The position numbers were made by a program, and so were the translations under genes. A stretch of 64,000 nt of DNA from Bacillus atrophaeus (GTDB taxonomy: Bacteria; Bacillota; Bacilli; Bacillales; Bacillaceae). The notes beneath the pieces are model-generated. The model did not search any database, had not been told where the DNA came from, and worked only from the letters and a program-made list of their open reading frames with translations. Below, piece after piece: positions 1 through 11,181 of the stretch (position 1 is its first letter; each line of letters starts with the position of its first letter). The stretch is from assembly GCF_001584335.1 (NCBI RefSeq), contig NZ_LSBB01000019.1:62001-126000 (forward strand). The letters run 5' to 3'.

Positions 1-34
1 AAAGCGTTTTTCTGACCAGAGGGGGAAGGACATA

Positions 35-1447
35 GTGATATCTAATGAGGTAAAGAAACAGTTGATAGAGGTGGCAGGAGAGGAAAACTATGATGATTCA
101 AAATCGGGCCGCCTCGTGTATTCCTATGATGCGGCTCCGCAATTCCAGTCAATGCCTGATGCTGTCATCGCGCCGCGTGACAAATATGAAGTCTCGCGTA
201 TTTTAACCATTTGCAATAAGCATCGCATACCGATTGTACCGAGAGGCTCAGGCACAAATCTGTGCGGCGGCACTTGTCCGACTGAAGGAGGCCTTGTTCT
301 TTTATTTAAACACATGAACCGAATTCTTGACATTGATGAAGAAAATTTGACCATCACTGTCCAGCCGGGCGTGATTACGCTTGATATGATTCTACTGGCG
401 GAAAGCAAGCAATTGTTTTATCCGCCTGATCCGAGTTCTATGAAAATATCTACGATAGGCGGAAATATTAACGAAAATTCCGGCGGCCTTCGCGGGTTAA
501 AATACGGCGTCACCCGTGACTATGTAATGGGCCTAGAAGTCGTGCTGGCAAACGGGGATATCATCCGCACAGGCGGAAAGCTTGCAAAAGACGTAGCGGG
601 ATATGATCTGACGCGCCTTTTTGTCGGATCAGAAGGAACACTCGGCATCGTAACGGAAGCCATATTGAAATTAGTGCCAAAGCCGGAAACGAAGAAAACA
701 TTACTCGCACTCTATGAAAATATTGATGCCGCCGCTCAGACGGTATCCGCCATTATTGCGGAAAAATTGATACCGGCCACACTTGAATTTCTCGATCAGC
801 CGACATTACAGGTCATCGAGGATTATGCCAAAATCGGGCTGCCCACAAATGCCAAGGCCGTCCTTTTGATTGAACAGGACGGGTCTTATGATACTGTCGC
901 ACGTGACATGGAAAAAATTGAGGCGATTTGCAAAAAAGGCGCAGCCGTATCCGTTCAGGCCGCTCAAACGGAGGAAGAAGCGTTCGCCCTGACCGAAGCG
1001 CGGCGCTCCGCCCTTTCCGCACTTGCCCGATTGAAACCGACAACCATCTTGGAGGATGCCACCGTTCCGCGGTCAGAAATCGCAAATATGGTCAAAGCGA
1101 TTAACGATATCGCCGCTAAATACGACCTATCCATTTGCACATTCGGGCATGCGGGAGACGGCAACCTCCATCCGACCTGCACGACTGATTTAAGAAATAC
1201 GGATGAAATGGAACGTGTCGAACGGGCATTTGAAGAGATTTTTGAAAAGGCCATTGAACTCGGCGGAACCATTACCGGAGAACATGGGGTCGGGGTTGTG
1301 AAAGCCCCTTACTTAGAGATGAAGCTGAAAAAAGAAGGCATTTCGGCGATGAAGGCGGTAAAAACCGCGTTTGATCCGCACAATATCTTAAATCCGGGCA
1401 AAATGTTTGCAAGTGATTCCAGAAAACGAGTGGTGGTAGAGAGATGA
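35..1447 (+). CDS. glcD: Glycolate oxidase FAD-binding subunit GlcD (YsfC)
   Basis: FAD-linked subunit that oxidises glycolate (or a related 2-hydroxy acid) to glyoxylate together with the iron-sulfur subunit encoded next. The 470-residue protein has an N-terminal FAD-binding type-4 (PCMH) fold, with PRGSGTNLCGGT near residue 70 and GGLRGLKYGVTRDYV near 150. A C-terminal FAD-oxidase domain carries FGHAGDGNLHP and ITGEHGVG, the usual substrate and flavin motifs. The start is GTG, preceded by a strong GGGGGAAGGA Shine-Dalgarno sequence at 21-30. The last four bases overlap the start of glcF, so the pair is translationally coupled. The length equals what I remember for B. subtilis YsfC. Its promoter lies outside the window. 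Confidence 0.9.
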   Translation: MISNEVKKQLIEVAGEENYDDSKSGRLVYSYDAAPQFQSMPDAVIAPRDKYEVSRILTICNKHRIPIVPRGSGTNLCGGTCPTEGGLVLLFKHMNRILDIDEENLTITVQPGVITLDMILLAESKQLFYPPDPSSMKISTIGGNINENSGGLRGLKYGVTRDYVMGLEVVLANGDIIRTGGKLAKDVAGYDLTRLFVGSEGTLGIVTEAILKLVPKPETKKTLLALYENIDAAAQTVSAIIAEKLIPATLEFLDQPTLQVIEDYAKIGLPTNAKAVLLIEQDGSYDTVARDMEKIEAICKKGAAVSVQAAQTEEEAFALTEARRSALSALARLKPTTILEDATVPRSEIANMVKAINDIAAKYDLSICTFGHAGDGNLHPTCTTDLRNTDEMERVERAFEEIFEKAIELGGTITGEHGVGVVKAPYLEMKLKKEGISAMKAVKTAFDPHNILNPGKMFASDSRKRVVVER

Positions 1448-2799
1448 CAACGGCAAAAGAAATGGAGCAGATACAAACAGAATTCAAGGAACGCATGGAT
1501 GAAGGAGAGCTGCTGAATTGCATGCGCTGCGGTTTCTGTCTCCCGTCCTGCCCAACATATATTGAATCAGGATTTCAGGAATCCCACTCGCCGAGGGGCC
1601 GCATTGCTTTAATGAAGGCTGTAGTTGACGGCAAGATTGAGCCTGATGAGGATGTCGAACGATCGCTTGCGCTTTGCCTCGGATGCCGCGCCTGTGAACC
1701 TGTCTGTCCGTCAGGCGTCAATTACGGCCAGCTTCTTGAAGAAGCGAGAGATATCATTAATCAAAATAAAAAACACTCGCTCGGTGTGCGGCTTATTAGA
1801 AAAACGGCTTTTAAAGAGCTGTTTCCGCATCAAAACCGAATGCGTACCGCCGCCGGCCTTATCGGTTTATATCAGCGGTCGGGATTGCAGGCAGCGGTCC
1901 GAAAAACAGGGATGCTCCGTATATTGCCGGAACATCTGCGCACGATGGAAAAGGTTCTGCCGCCTGTGCCTAAAAGCAAAGAAATGAAAAATCGCCCCCG
2001 TATACTGCCGGCGATCGGCCCGGCTAAAAAACGTGTCGCCTTTTTCTCCGGCTGCTTAATGGATACGATGTTTTTGCCAACCAACGACGCTACCGCCAAG
2101 CTGCTGCAGCTGGCCGGGTGCGATATCGTCATACCTGATGACCAGGCGTGCTGCGGAGCACTGCACGGGCACAGCGGTGAAAAAGAATTGGGGAAAGAGC
2201 TGGCCAAACGAAATATCATGGCCTTTGAAGCGCTTGAGGCGGATTATATCATTACCAACGCCGGGGGATGCGGCGCCTTTCTCATTGAATATGACCATTT
2301 GCTGAAAGACGATCCTGAGTGGTCAGAACGCGCTGCGGTATTTGTCCAAAAACTAAAAGACTTTTCATCCGTGCTGGTCGAGCTTGATTTTGATAAAAAA
2401 GGGTTGAAGCTTGAGACACCTCAAGTGATCACCTATCAAGACTCCTGCCACCTGCGAAATGTCATGCATACATCCAAAGAACCGCGCAAGCTCCTAAAAA
2501 GCATTGAAGGAGCGGAATTCAGAGAAATGGAAAAAGCGGATAGCTGCTGCGGCTCAGCGGGAATTTACAATATTGTTGAATCAGACATGTCTATGAAAAT
2601 CTTAGACAGCAAAATGCGCACCGCAAAAGCAACGCATGCCGCTGTGATTGTCACGGCCAATCCAGGCTGTCTTTTACAAATGAAGCTCGGCATTGAACGG
2701 GAAGGCTTGGGCGGACAGGTTCGGGCGGTCCACCTTGCGGATTTATTGCTGGAAGCCGCTGAATCAGAACCGATAACTGACAAAAGCCAACACATTTAA
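1444..2799 (+). CDS. glcF: Glycolate oxidase iron-sulfur subunit GlcF (YsfD)
   Basis: Iron-sulfur partner of GlcD that passes electrons from the flavin toward the respiratory chain. Two 4Fe-4S ferredoxin-type clusters are visible near residues 26-36 (CMRCGFCLPSCP) and 77-87 (CLGCRACEPVCP). Two CCG-type cysteine-rich domains follow: FFSGCLMDT with DDQACCGALHGHSG, then YQDSCHLRN with DSCCGSAGIYN. The 451-residue length fits the family. It overlaps glcD by ATGA and is followed by a hairpin terminator that begins inside its last codons. Assignment as glycolate oxidase rather than a lactate-utilisation homologue rests on pairing with GlcD and on the conserved B. subtilis position. Confidence 0.9.
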   Translation: MTTAKEMEQIQTEFKERMDEGELLNCMRCGFCLPSCPTYIESGFQESHSPRGRIALMKAVVDGKIEPDEDVERSLALCLGCRACEPVCPSGVNYGQLLEEARDIINQNKKHSLGVRLIRKTAFKELFPHQNRMRTAAGLIGLYQRSGLQAAVRKTGMLRILPEHLRTMEKVLPPVPKSKEMKNRPRILPAIGPAKKRVAFFSGCLMDTMFLPTNDATAKLLQLAGCDIVIPDDQACCGALHGHSGEKELGKELAKRNIMAFEALEADYIITNAGGCGAFLIEYDHLLKDDPEWSERAAVFVQKLKDFSSVLVELDFDKKGLKLETPQVITYQDSCHLRNVMHTSKEPRKLLKSIEGAEFREMEKADSCCGSAGIYNIVESDMSMKILDSKMRTAKATHAAVIVTANPGCLLQMKLGIEREGLGGQVRAVHLADLLLEAAESEPITDKSQHI

Positions 2800-2818
2800 C
2801 ACGAGTCGGCTTTTGTCA
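2778..2818 (+). terminator. Terminator hairpin after glcDF
   Basis: A perfect 11-bp inverted repeat (TGACAAAAGCC at 2778-2788 and its complement at 2808-2818) overlaps the glcF stop region. The following T-run is weak (TCCTTTAAA), so termination may be partial. No other gene follows on this strand. Confidence 0.55.
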
Positions 2819-2856
2819 TCCTTTAAATGGGGCTGTCTCACGTATTTAGGGATGAT

Positions 2857-3240
2857 TTATTCTACAGGGCTGCAAATTTCAATATAATGGCCGTCGGGGT
2901 CCGCAACATAGGCGACCGTCTGGCCCCACGGCTTTACTTTTGGCTCAGACAGAATGGAGACGCCTTCTCCTCTTAATTTCTCAATCACTGCGCCCACATC
3001 TTCAGTCACAAACCCCAATTCAAATGTTTGTGAATATCCCGCTTCCTCCGGTATTTCCAGCGGGGTAATTTCCCTCACATTCTTTCTCGTATTAAAAGCC
3101 AATACCTGAGAGCCTGTATCAAACTCTACATACGTATCATGCTGGGCTCGAACCGTCAGCCCTAAAATATCTTTGTAAAAATGCAGCGAGCGTTCCCCGT
3201 CCGACACATAGAGAATAACGTACCTCATGGATAGATTCAT
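2857..3240 (-). CDS. VOC-family (glyoxalase/bleomycin-resistance-like) protein
   Basis: A 127-residue single-domain protein of the vicinal oxygen chelate superfamily. It shows the paired beta-alpha-beta-beta-beta modules, with [20 protein letters not shown] near the N-terminus and [16 protein letters not shown] at the C-terminus. The latter contains the terminal Glu typical of metal-binding VOC enzymes. Its substrate cannot be told from sequence; it could be a glyoxalase, a dioxygenase-like enzyme or a resistance protein. The chosen start at 3240 has a strong AAAGGAGG site ten bases upstream; a longer frame reaching 3288 has no such site. It probably corresponds to the gene between ysfD and cstA in B. 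subtilis, but I do not assign the symbol. Confidence 0.8.
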   Translation of the reverse strand: MNLSMRYVILYVSDGERSLHFYKDILGLTVRAQHDTYVEFDTGSQVLAFNTRKNVREITPLEIPEEAGYSQTFELGFVTEDVGAVIEKLRGEGVSILSEPKVKPWGQTVAYVADPDGHYIEICSPVE

Positions 3241-3352
3241 ATTCTTCTTGCCTCCTTTTATTGTTCTATCATTCTGCTTCTCCCCCATCTTCTCCTTTTT
3301 TATTTTTTAGTTGAAAAATCAGATGCAGAAAGATACTCCCCCACATGAGTTA

Positions 3353-3375
3353 GAGCCTGTTTAGAAAACAGGCTC
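3353..3375. other. Short perfect hairpin between cstA and the VOC gene
   Basis: A 10-bp perfect stem (GAGCCTGTTT and its complement) closes a 3-base loop. It lies 25 bases beyond the cstA stop codon but lacks a T-tract on either strand. It may serve as an mRNA 3' end or weak terminator for cstA. Confidence 0.4.
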
Positions 3376-3400
3376 TTGGTCAACTTGGTATTCACGCTCA

Positions 3401-5198
3401 TTATCCCGGAATGGATGCTTCCATTCTTAAACTCGGATCACGCCACATTTGGGCCCATTTTTTCACAGCCGCAATGATGATTACCAAACCTAACAGGAGC
3501 ATAATGATGGATAAAGCCCCATTCAGAACACTGTATCCCGCCGCTTCCGGATTTAAGTATACGTAACGCACCATCCAATACCCTGCATAGTTGACGGTGA
3601 CATATAAATAGGCTAGCGGAATCAGGCATGTCAGGATATAACGCCGCTTATCAGCAATTTTCAGCACAATCGTCGCGCCGATAATTAATCCGACAGATGC
3701 CATGAGCTGATTGGAAACGCCAAACAGCGCCCAAATGGAGCCGATATCGCCTGAATAAAGAAGGTATCCCCACATCAAGCAGGCCAGTGCGCTGGCAAAT
3801 ACAGATCCGGGAAGCCAGTCTGTTTTTTTCAAAGGCTTATAAACCTCTCCGAAAAAGTCTTGAATTAAATAGCGGGCCACACGGGTCCCTGCATCAATAG
3901 CCGTTAAAATAAAGACCGCTTCAAACATAATGACGAATTGGAAAAAATATGAGGCCAGATGGCTGAAAAACGGCATTCCGGTAAAAATATAAGTCATGCC
4001 GACAGCAAGTGTAACGGCGCCTCCTGTTCTCCCTTCTAAATCCAGGCCGATTTCACGGCTTAATTCAGGCAAGTGTACAACATTCATTCCAAGCGTACGA
4101 AATACTTCCGGCGTGCTGTTGATCGCAAAATAATCAGCAGGCTGCAAGGCGGTGGCCGCGATCAGCGCCATGATGCCGACAAGACACTCCACAAGCATCG
4201 CGCCAAAGGCGACCGGCTTCATGTCACTCCATTTATTAAGCATTTTCGGCGTTGTTCCCGAACCGACAAACGCGTGAAATCCTGAGATCGCCCCACAAGC
4301 GATCGTAATCGAAATAAACGGCCAGACAGGTCCCGCAAGCACCGGCCCTCCGCCTTTTACAAACTCCGTAAACGCCGGAAACGGAATAGCTGGATTTACA
4401 ATAAACACTCCCGCAATCAGTGCGATAAATACCCCTATTTTCATAAAGCTGCTTAAATAATCCCTGGGAGCGAGCAGAAGCCATACAGGAAGCGCCGCCG
4501 CAAAGAAAGCATAGACCGGCAGCGCAATTGCAAGCGTTTTCGTTTCAAGGGTCAGGATATCTCCCAGCGCGGTTGTCTGCACCCATGGACCAATAAATAC
4601 CCCTGCCAATAAAAAGAGGAATCCCACAGTGGAAGCGAGCTTTAGATTTCCGGTTTTTTTATAATAAATACCGACGCCCATCGCTATTGGAATGGTAATA
4701 CCAACGGCAAATGTCCCCCAGGGATTGCGTTCCAAAGCATGGAGCACAACCATTGACAATCCTGCCATCGTGATTGTGATAATAAACAGCATTGAAAGCC
4801 CCGTACAAAAACCCGCGACAGGCCCAAGCTCGTCTTTCGCCACTTCTGACAGCGATTTTCCGTTTTTCCGCATGGACGCGAACAAGACGACTATATCATG
4901 AACGGCTCCCCCGATAACCGCTCCGATTAACAGCCATAACAGCCCGGGCAAATAACCGAATTGCGCTGCAAGTATCGGCCCGACAAGAGGACCGGCAGCG
5001 GCTATGGCGGCAAAATGGTGGCCGAAACGTGACCCATTTATTCGTAGGCACATAGTCTTTTCCATCTTCGTGTGTGTGAGCCGGCGTCGGTTTGTCATCA
5101 TTCACTTTCAGTACCTTTACCATCATAAAGGTTCCATATAAACGATAAGCGATCGCCAATATACACATTGACGCTATCACAATTGTAACCGCATTCAT
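3401..5198 (-). pseudogene. cstA: cstA, peptide/pyruvate transporter gene with a one-base frameshift
   Basis: Encodes a CstA-family multi-pass membrane carrier (peptide or pyruvate uptake in characterised relatives). The N-terminal 58 codons read from 5198 (MNAVTIVIASMCILAIAYRL, ending NKWVTF). The remaining product reads in another frame from FGHHFAAIAAAGPLVGPIL onward and is rich in membrane helices to the stop at 3401. The join is at 5025-5027, where a run of three A (TTT on the coding strand) appears where two would keep the frame. Removing one base restores a 598-codon gene, the length I remember for B. subtilis CstA. No second lesion is seen, so this is either a recent loss, a slippage-prone variant or a sequencing error. 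A strong AAGGGGATGGGG ribosome site precedes the start. Confidence 0.85.
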
Positions 5199-5279
5199 TT
5201 TTCCCCATCCCCTTTGCTGTTTTTTACAAATATATCACAATTCAGGGACTAAAGGCGGTGGTTTTTCCATTTCCCATGA

Positions 5280-5305
5280 GAAAAAGCCGGCTGATGGTGC
5301 CGGCT
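5280..5305 (-). terminator. Terminator of the ara operon (after abfA)
   Basis: On the minus strand AGCCGGC and GCCGGCT pair around a 7-base loop and are followed directly by a T-run (5284-5280). It lies 18 bases past the abfA stop, so it ends the araA-to-abfA transcript. Confidence 0.85.
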
Positions 5306-5322
5306 TACTTGAATGTGCATGA

Positions 5323-6840
<1,518 letters not shown>

Positions 6841-7683
6841 TTATCCTTTTACCCCGCCCACTGTCAGTCCGGAGATAAAATACTTTTGGAAAAACAAGAA
6901 GATAATGATTACCGGTAAAATCGCAAAGACTGAGCCGGAAATCAGCATGTCATAGTTGTTGCCGTATGGACTGAGCAAACTTGACAGCCCGATTGGAAGC
7001 GTAAACATTTCTTTTGACCGAAGCACAATGAGCGGCCAGAGGAAGTTATTCCAGCTGTTCAGGGACTGAAGGATAATCATCGCCCCAAAGGCCGGCTTCA
7101 TGAGCGGCGCCATAATTCTGAAAAAGATGCCAAATTCCGTACACCCATCCATCCGCGCCGAGTCCAGCAGGTCTTTCGGCAGTCCGAGCGCATATTGCCT
7201 GAAAAAGAAAACCGCGACAGGCGAGACAATGAAAGGCAAAATCACACCCGTATAGGAATCGATCAGATGCAGCCCCACTGTCAGCTTAAATAACGGAAGC
7301 ATCATAACTTCAAGCGGCACCATCATAATGATGAGCACCAGAACAAAGATCAGGTTCCTGCCTTTAAATTCATATACCGCAAGCCCGTAACCAATCATTG
7401 AAGAAAAAAACAGAGTTAACACCGTTGTTAATAAACCCAAAACAATGCTGTTAAAAAACCATTTGAAATAAATGCTGCCGCCATGAAATAAAAACGTGTA
7501 ATTATCAAAACTCAGCACATCCGGATCTATTTTCAAATTCAGCCCGATCCGCAAAAGCTCTGACGACGGCTTTAATGAACCTAACAGCAAACAGAGCATC
7601 GGAAAAATATACAGCAGGCTCAGCATGATAAAAAACAGAGTCAGAGCGATTCTGTAAACGGCAAACCGGTTGCTGTTCTGCAT
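6841..7683 (-). CDS. araQ: Arabino-oligosaccharide ABC transporter permease AraQ
   Basis: Inner-membrane permease of the MalG type that imports arabinose oligomers with AraP and the lipoprotein AraN. The 280 residues form about six membrane helices. The EAA loop that contacts the ATPase is visible around residue 180 (DSARMDGCTEFGIFFRI). No ATPase gene is present in the operon; in B. subtilis the shared MsmX ATPase serves this transporter, and it would be encoded elsewhere. It follows araP by 3 bases, indicating tight coupling. Confidence 0.93.
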   Translation of the reverse strand: MQNSNRFAVYRIALTLFFIMLSLLYIFPMLCLLLGSLKPSSELLRIGLNLKIDPDVLSFDNYTFLFHGGSIYFKWFFNSIVLGLLTTVLTLFFSSMIGYGLAVYEFKGRNLIFVLVLIIMMVPLEVMMLPLFKLTVGLHLIDSYTGVILPFIVSPVAVFFFRQYALGLPKDLLDSARMDGCTEFGIFFRIMAPLMKPAFGAMIILQSLNSWNNFLWPLIVLRSKEMFTLPIGLSSLLSPYGNNYDMLISGSVFAILPVIIIFLFFQKYFISGLTVGGVKG

Positions 7684-7686
7684 AGA

Positions 7687-8628
7687 TTACCCCTCCCCCT
7701 TAAACGAACCTGACAGTTTTAAAGAAATCAGGCTGACAATAAGAATAACGAGCAAAAGCACAATCCCGATCGCCGCTCCGTACCCCATTTCATTGTAAGC
7801 AAGCCCTTGCTGATACAAATACCCGACAAGCGTGAGGCCGATATTACCCGGGGAATTATTTTGCCAAAGAACATAGCTCTCTTCGAACATCCTAAATCCG
7901 CCGATAATGCTGATCGTCAGGACATATACCGATACAGGCTTTAAGAACGGCAAAGTGATATGGCGAAATTTTTTCATTGTATTTGCTCCGTCGATATCAG
8001 CCGCCTCATACAGCTCTTTCGGCACATTTTGCAGCCCCGCTAAAAAGTACAGTATATTAATACCCATCCATCTCCATGAAGCAAGCATGACCATCAGAAA
8101 CATGCCGGTGTGCTCATCGTTCAGCCAATTTCGCGGAGAAACGCCGATTTTAATAAGGAATGAATTGGCCAGTGACGTATCCATTTCTCCGTAAATCAGG
8201 CGAAAAATAATCCCTGCAACAATGGTGGATGTCAAAGCCGGGATAAACAGCGCCGATTTAAATACGTTTCTGAACTTTACTAATTTTGAATTCAGAAGGA
8301 TGGCCAGAAGCAATGGAACCGGGATCAACACAATCAGTGTCCAAACCGTATATTCCAGCGTATTAAAAAGAGCTGTATAGAATGTCGGATTAAGAAGTGA
8401 GGTGTAGTTGGAAAGTCCGACAAACGAAACCTCCCCCGGCAGTATTCTTTGAAAGCTCATGATGAAAACACTGATGATAGGGTACAGAAAGAAAATAAGA
8501 AATGAGATGACAAATGGAGCTGTAAACAGATAAGGCGCCGCTTTTTTCGAGTACAAGACACTCCGCCAGACGGATTCCTTCGCCGTTGAGGGAACGGGTT
8601 GAACCGTCCCCGTCTTCACAGGTTTCAT
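7687..8628 (-). CDS. araP: Arabino-oligosaccharide ABC transporter permease AraP
   Basis: MalF-type permease partner of AraQ. The first membrane helix begins near residue 30 after a basic cytosolic stretch, and the EAA loop (EAADIDGANTMKKFRHI) is near residue 215. I place the start at 8628 because GGGGAGG lies six bases upstream of that ATG and it gives 313 residues, the B. subtilis length. A longer frame from 8649 adds seven residues without a ribosome site. It sits between araN and araQ in the ara operon. Confidence 0.92.
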   Translation of the reverse strand: MKPVKTGTVQPVPSTAKESVWRSVLYSKKAAPYLFTAPFVISFLIFFLYPIISVFIMSFQRILPGEVSFVGLSNYTSLLNPTFYTALFNTLEYTVWTLIVLIPVPLLLAILLNSKLVKFRNVFKSALFIPALTSTIVAGIIFRLIYGEMDTSLANSFLIKIGVSPRNWLNDEHTGMFLMVMLASWRWMGINILYFLAGLQNVPKELYEAADIDGANTMKKFRHITLPFLKPVSVYVLTISIIGGFRMFEESYVLWQNNSPGNIGLTLVGYLYQQGLAYNEMGYGAAIGIVLLLVILIVSLISLKLSGSFKGEG

Positions 8629-8664
8629 AGAGAACCTCCCCGCTTTCATGTTTTGAATACGAGT

Positions 8665-9966
8665 CTATTTATCTTTTAATTCACCTGCCGCCCTGTCTAA
8701 GGCTTCTTCAGGCGTTTTTTGCTGTGTCTTGAGCGCGTCGAACAGCACATTCCTGATCATGAGATCAGATGCCTTGGCGAAATCCTCATCTAAATAGATC
8801 GGATTAATTTCATCCTTAATATCGAGAAGCACAGAGAAAATGTCAGTTCCGTTTTGAAAGTAATCTGTGTATTGATTTTTCTCTTTTAATTCTTTCGAAT
8901 CCCACACATCCCACCGGAGCGGATCAAACCCCAGCACACTCCAAAGCTTTTTATTCCCTTCCTTGGAGCCTTTCGCAAAGACCAGGAACTCTTTTGCCAA
9001 TTCTTCGTGTTTCGCTTGTTTCGGCACGACTGTGGCCGTTCCGCCAAGACCTGCTGAGCGGTCGCCGCCTTCTTCCCACGCCGGAAGCGGCCGTATCGCC
9101 ATCTTCCCTTTTAAATCCGGCATATAATCTATAAACCTTCCCATATACCAGATAGGCATAAGAACGGAAGCCGCTCCTCCCTGATTCATAAATCCGTAGT
9201 ATTCTTCACTATGATGTCCGCCGCCGGGTGCAGCGATCGTCGTTTTATCATTGATCATGTCTTTTAAAAATTGAAGAGTTTTTGCATTTGTTTTGTTATT
9301 GATGATCAGCTTTCCATCTTTATCAAAGTAACCTGAGTTTTGCTGTGAGATCATGGAGAGGAACGTGCCGGAATCATTCGTTTCCACCGTTCCCATCGGC
9401 TTGCCGGTCGCCTTGCGTACTTTCTGGCCGGCTTTCCGGTAATCATCCCACGTTTTGATATCATCGGGATTGACACCCGCCTTTTTCATAATGTCCATGT
9501 TATAAAACATCACTGTCGTCCCTACATGTGTATCAAGCCCGTAAAGCTTTCTGTCTTTACTGTATAAAGTAAGCCTCGCCTCAACGAACTTGTCCCGGTC
9601 CTTTTGGATAAGAGGCGTTAAATCGGCAAGCGGAATGTCCGAGCCTTTCAAAAAGTTCGAAAACCGTGCTAATTCAACATCCGCGATATCCGGCAGGCCC
9701 TCTCCCGCTATTAATGAAATGGAGAGATTGTCGTGCATTTGGCCGTATGGATAAACAACCGTGTTTAATTTAATTTTTCGATCTGGATACTTCGCATTCC
9801 ACTCTTTCACCATTTCCAGATAAAACTGTTCATGAAGTCCGTTAAATGTCCAAAAGGTCAGCTCCGTTTCACCCGAATTCCCGGATGACCGTTCTGCTGC
9901 GCACCCGGCTAATAATGATGTGAGGAGCATAATAAGCAAAAGAAAACAGGCAGTCATTTTTTTCAT
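8665..9966 (-). CDS. araN: Arabino-oligosaccharide-binding lipoprotein AraN
   Basis: Extracellular solute-binding protein (SBP type 1) that captures arabino-oligosaccharides for AraPQ. The signal peptide ends in the lipobox LLAGC, so Cys22 would be lipid-anchored to the outer face of the membrane. The mature protein begins with a flexible Ser/Gly-rich stretch followed by the typical ELTFWTFNGLHEQFYLEMV beta-strand and helix. The 433-residue length matches B. subtilis AraN. It lies 36 bases before araP in the operon. Confidence 0.94.
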   Translation of the reverse strand: MKKMTACFLLLIMLLTSLLAGCAAERSSGNSGETELTFWTFNGLHEQFYLEMVKEWNAKYPDRKIKLNTVVYPYGQMHDNLSISLIAGEGLPDIADVELARFSNFLKGSDIPLADLTPLIQKDRDKFVEARLTLYSKDRKLYGLDTHVGTTVMFYNMDIMKKAGVNPDDIKTWDDYRKAGQKVRKATGKPMGTVETNDSGTFLSMISQQNSGYFDKDGKLIINNKTNAKTLQFLKDMINDKTTIAAPGGGHHSEEYYGFMNQGGAASVLMPIWYMGRFIDYMPDLKGKMAIRPLPAWEEGGDRSAGLGGTATVVPKQAKHEELAKEFLVFAKGSKEGNKKLWSVLGFDPLRWDVWDSKELKEKNQYTDYFQNGTDIFSVLLDIKDEINPIYLDEDFAKASDLMIRNVLFDALKTQQKTPEEALDRAAGELKDK

Positions 9967-9996
9967 CTTGTTACCCCTTCCGCTGGAGGTGCGGGC

Positions 9997-11181
9997 TTAT
10001 TGGTACAGGCCATTTTTTAAAAGCGTTTCGTTTTCGTTTATGATTCTCAGGCCGGTATAACGCTCTCTTAGTGTATGTGCGTGTTTTAAGGCGTTTTTTA
10101 CAGACTCTCCGTCTACACCGATTTCGTCAAAATACGCGGGGCCTCCGGCTGATTTCAGCCAGCCAGCCAGTGTCTTTCCTTCCGGGAGTCCTTCATAAAT
10201 TGATTGAATGATGTCCCTGCGGTCTGGAGAGAATTCGCTCAGGTTCTCATGTTTGGCAAGTTTTCTGTACGTATCAGTCAGCAATACAGCCGCGCAGCCC
10301 ACCTTTGCCCCATGAAGGATTTGGGGCTTGTTCTTCTTCATTAACTCCATTTCAATCCAATGTGATACATGATGTTCTCCCCCTGAAGCCGGGCGGGAAT
10401 GGTCTAAGGCGAGCATGACAAGGCCCGATACAATCAAGGCTTCCATCAAGATACGGATGCCGGATTCAGTTTTAGAGACAATTTCCTTGGTGTTTGCAAT
10501 ACAGTTGTTAAGCGATACCTCTACAAGACGCGCGCCCGTATGAGAGTAAGGCTCATCAGCCAGCTGATGCGATATTTTCCAATCCGCTAAAGAGGTGATT
10601 TTTCCGAGCATGTCACCGAATCCGGCTGCCACCATCGGCTGTGGTGCTGATTTTAACAAGTCGACATCGGCGAATAACGCAATCGGCGCCTTCGTCTGAA
10701 CCGTTGTTTTTGTTCCGTGCAAAATGACAGGCGCCCCGGCTGATGTAAATCCGTCAACAGAGGGAGCAGTCGGAAATGAGATAAAAGGCAAATCCCGGTG
10801 AAAGGCGGCAAAACGGACAATATCATGAATGGTTCCCGATCCGACAGCAATAAAGGAATCAATTGTTTTCGGGGCTTGAATGAGAGTATGAATAAGCGAT
10901 CGTTCGTCTGCCGTCACATCACCCGCTTCATTGTCAGGAATGGCAATGCTTTTCACTTGAATGCCCTCATGATCAATGGCGAGCTCCAAATTGCGGCCTG
11001 CAATGCTGTAGGTGGTTTGGTCGCATATGATCGCAATGTTTTGATAGCCTTTCCTTTTCAGAAAATGAACCAGGTCCTGAGCTGCTTGTTTTCCCAGTAC
11101 AATTTCCTCTACTGCCAAAGGCGATACAGTCTCGCCCGCTTTTTCGAAAGTCTGCTGAATGTCTGACGCGAGCTGTTTCAT
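9997..11181 (-). CDS. araM: sn-Glycerol-1-phosphate dehydrogenase AraM (EgsA)
   Basis: NAD(P)H-dependent reduction of dihydroxyacetone phosphate to sn-glycerol-1-phosphate, as shown for B. subtilis AraM; it is not needed for arabinose catabolism itself. The 394-residue protein is a group III metal-dependent dehydrogenase. The nucleotide-binding GSGTIHDIVRFAAF is near residue 118, and metal-site histidines lie in SGGEHHVSHWIE (near 267) and in LHGAKVG (near 290). Its start overlaps the araL stop by four bases, suggesting coupled translation. Confidence 0.92.
   Translation of the reverse strand: MKQLASDIQQTFEKAGETVSPLAVEEIVLGKQAAQDLVHFLKRKGYQNIAIICDQTTYSIAGRNLELAIDHEGIQVKSIAIPDNEAGDVTADERSLIHTLIQAPKTIDSFIAVGSGTIHDIVRFAAFHRDLPFISFPTAPSVDGFTSAGAPVILHGTKTTVQTKAPIALFADVDLLKSAPQPMVAAGFGDMLGKITSLADWKISHQLADEPYSHTGARLVEVSLNNCIANTKEIVSKTESGIRILMEALIVSGLVMLALDHSRPASGGEHHVSHWIEMELMKKNKPQILHGAKVGCAAVLLTDTYRKLAKHENLSEFSPDRRDIIQSIYEGLPEGKTLAGWLKSAGGPAYFDEIGVDGESVKNALKHAHTLRERYTGLRIINENETLLKNGLYQ

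Noticed and set aside
4896..5101. Two separate short genes at the cstA 5' end, read as independent open frames
   Set aside because: The N-terminal frame ends in non-protein-like sequence after NKWVTF and the other frame begins with unrelated residues. Joining them with one base removed gives a single cstA of normal length.
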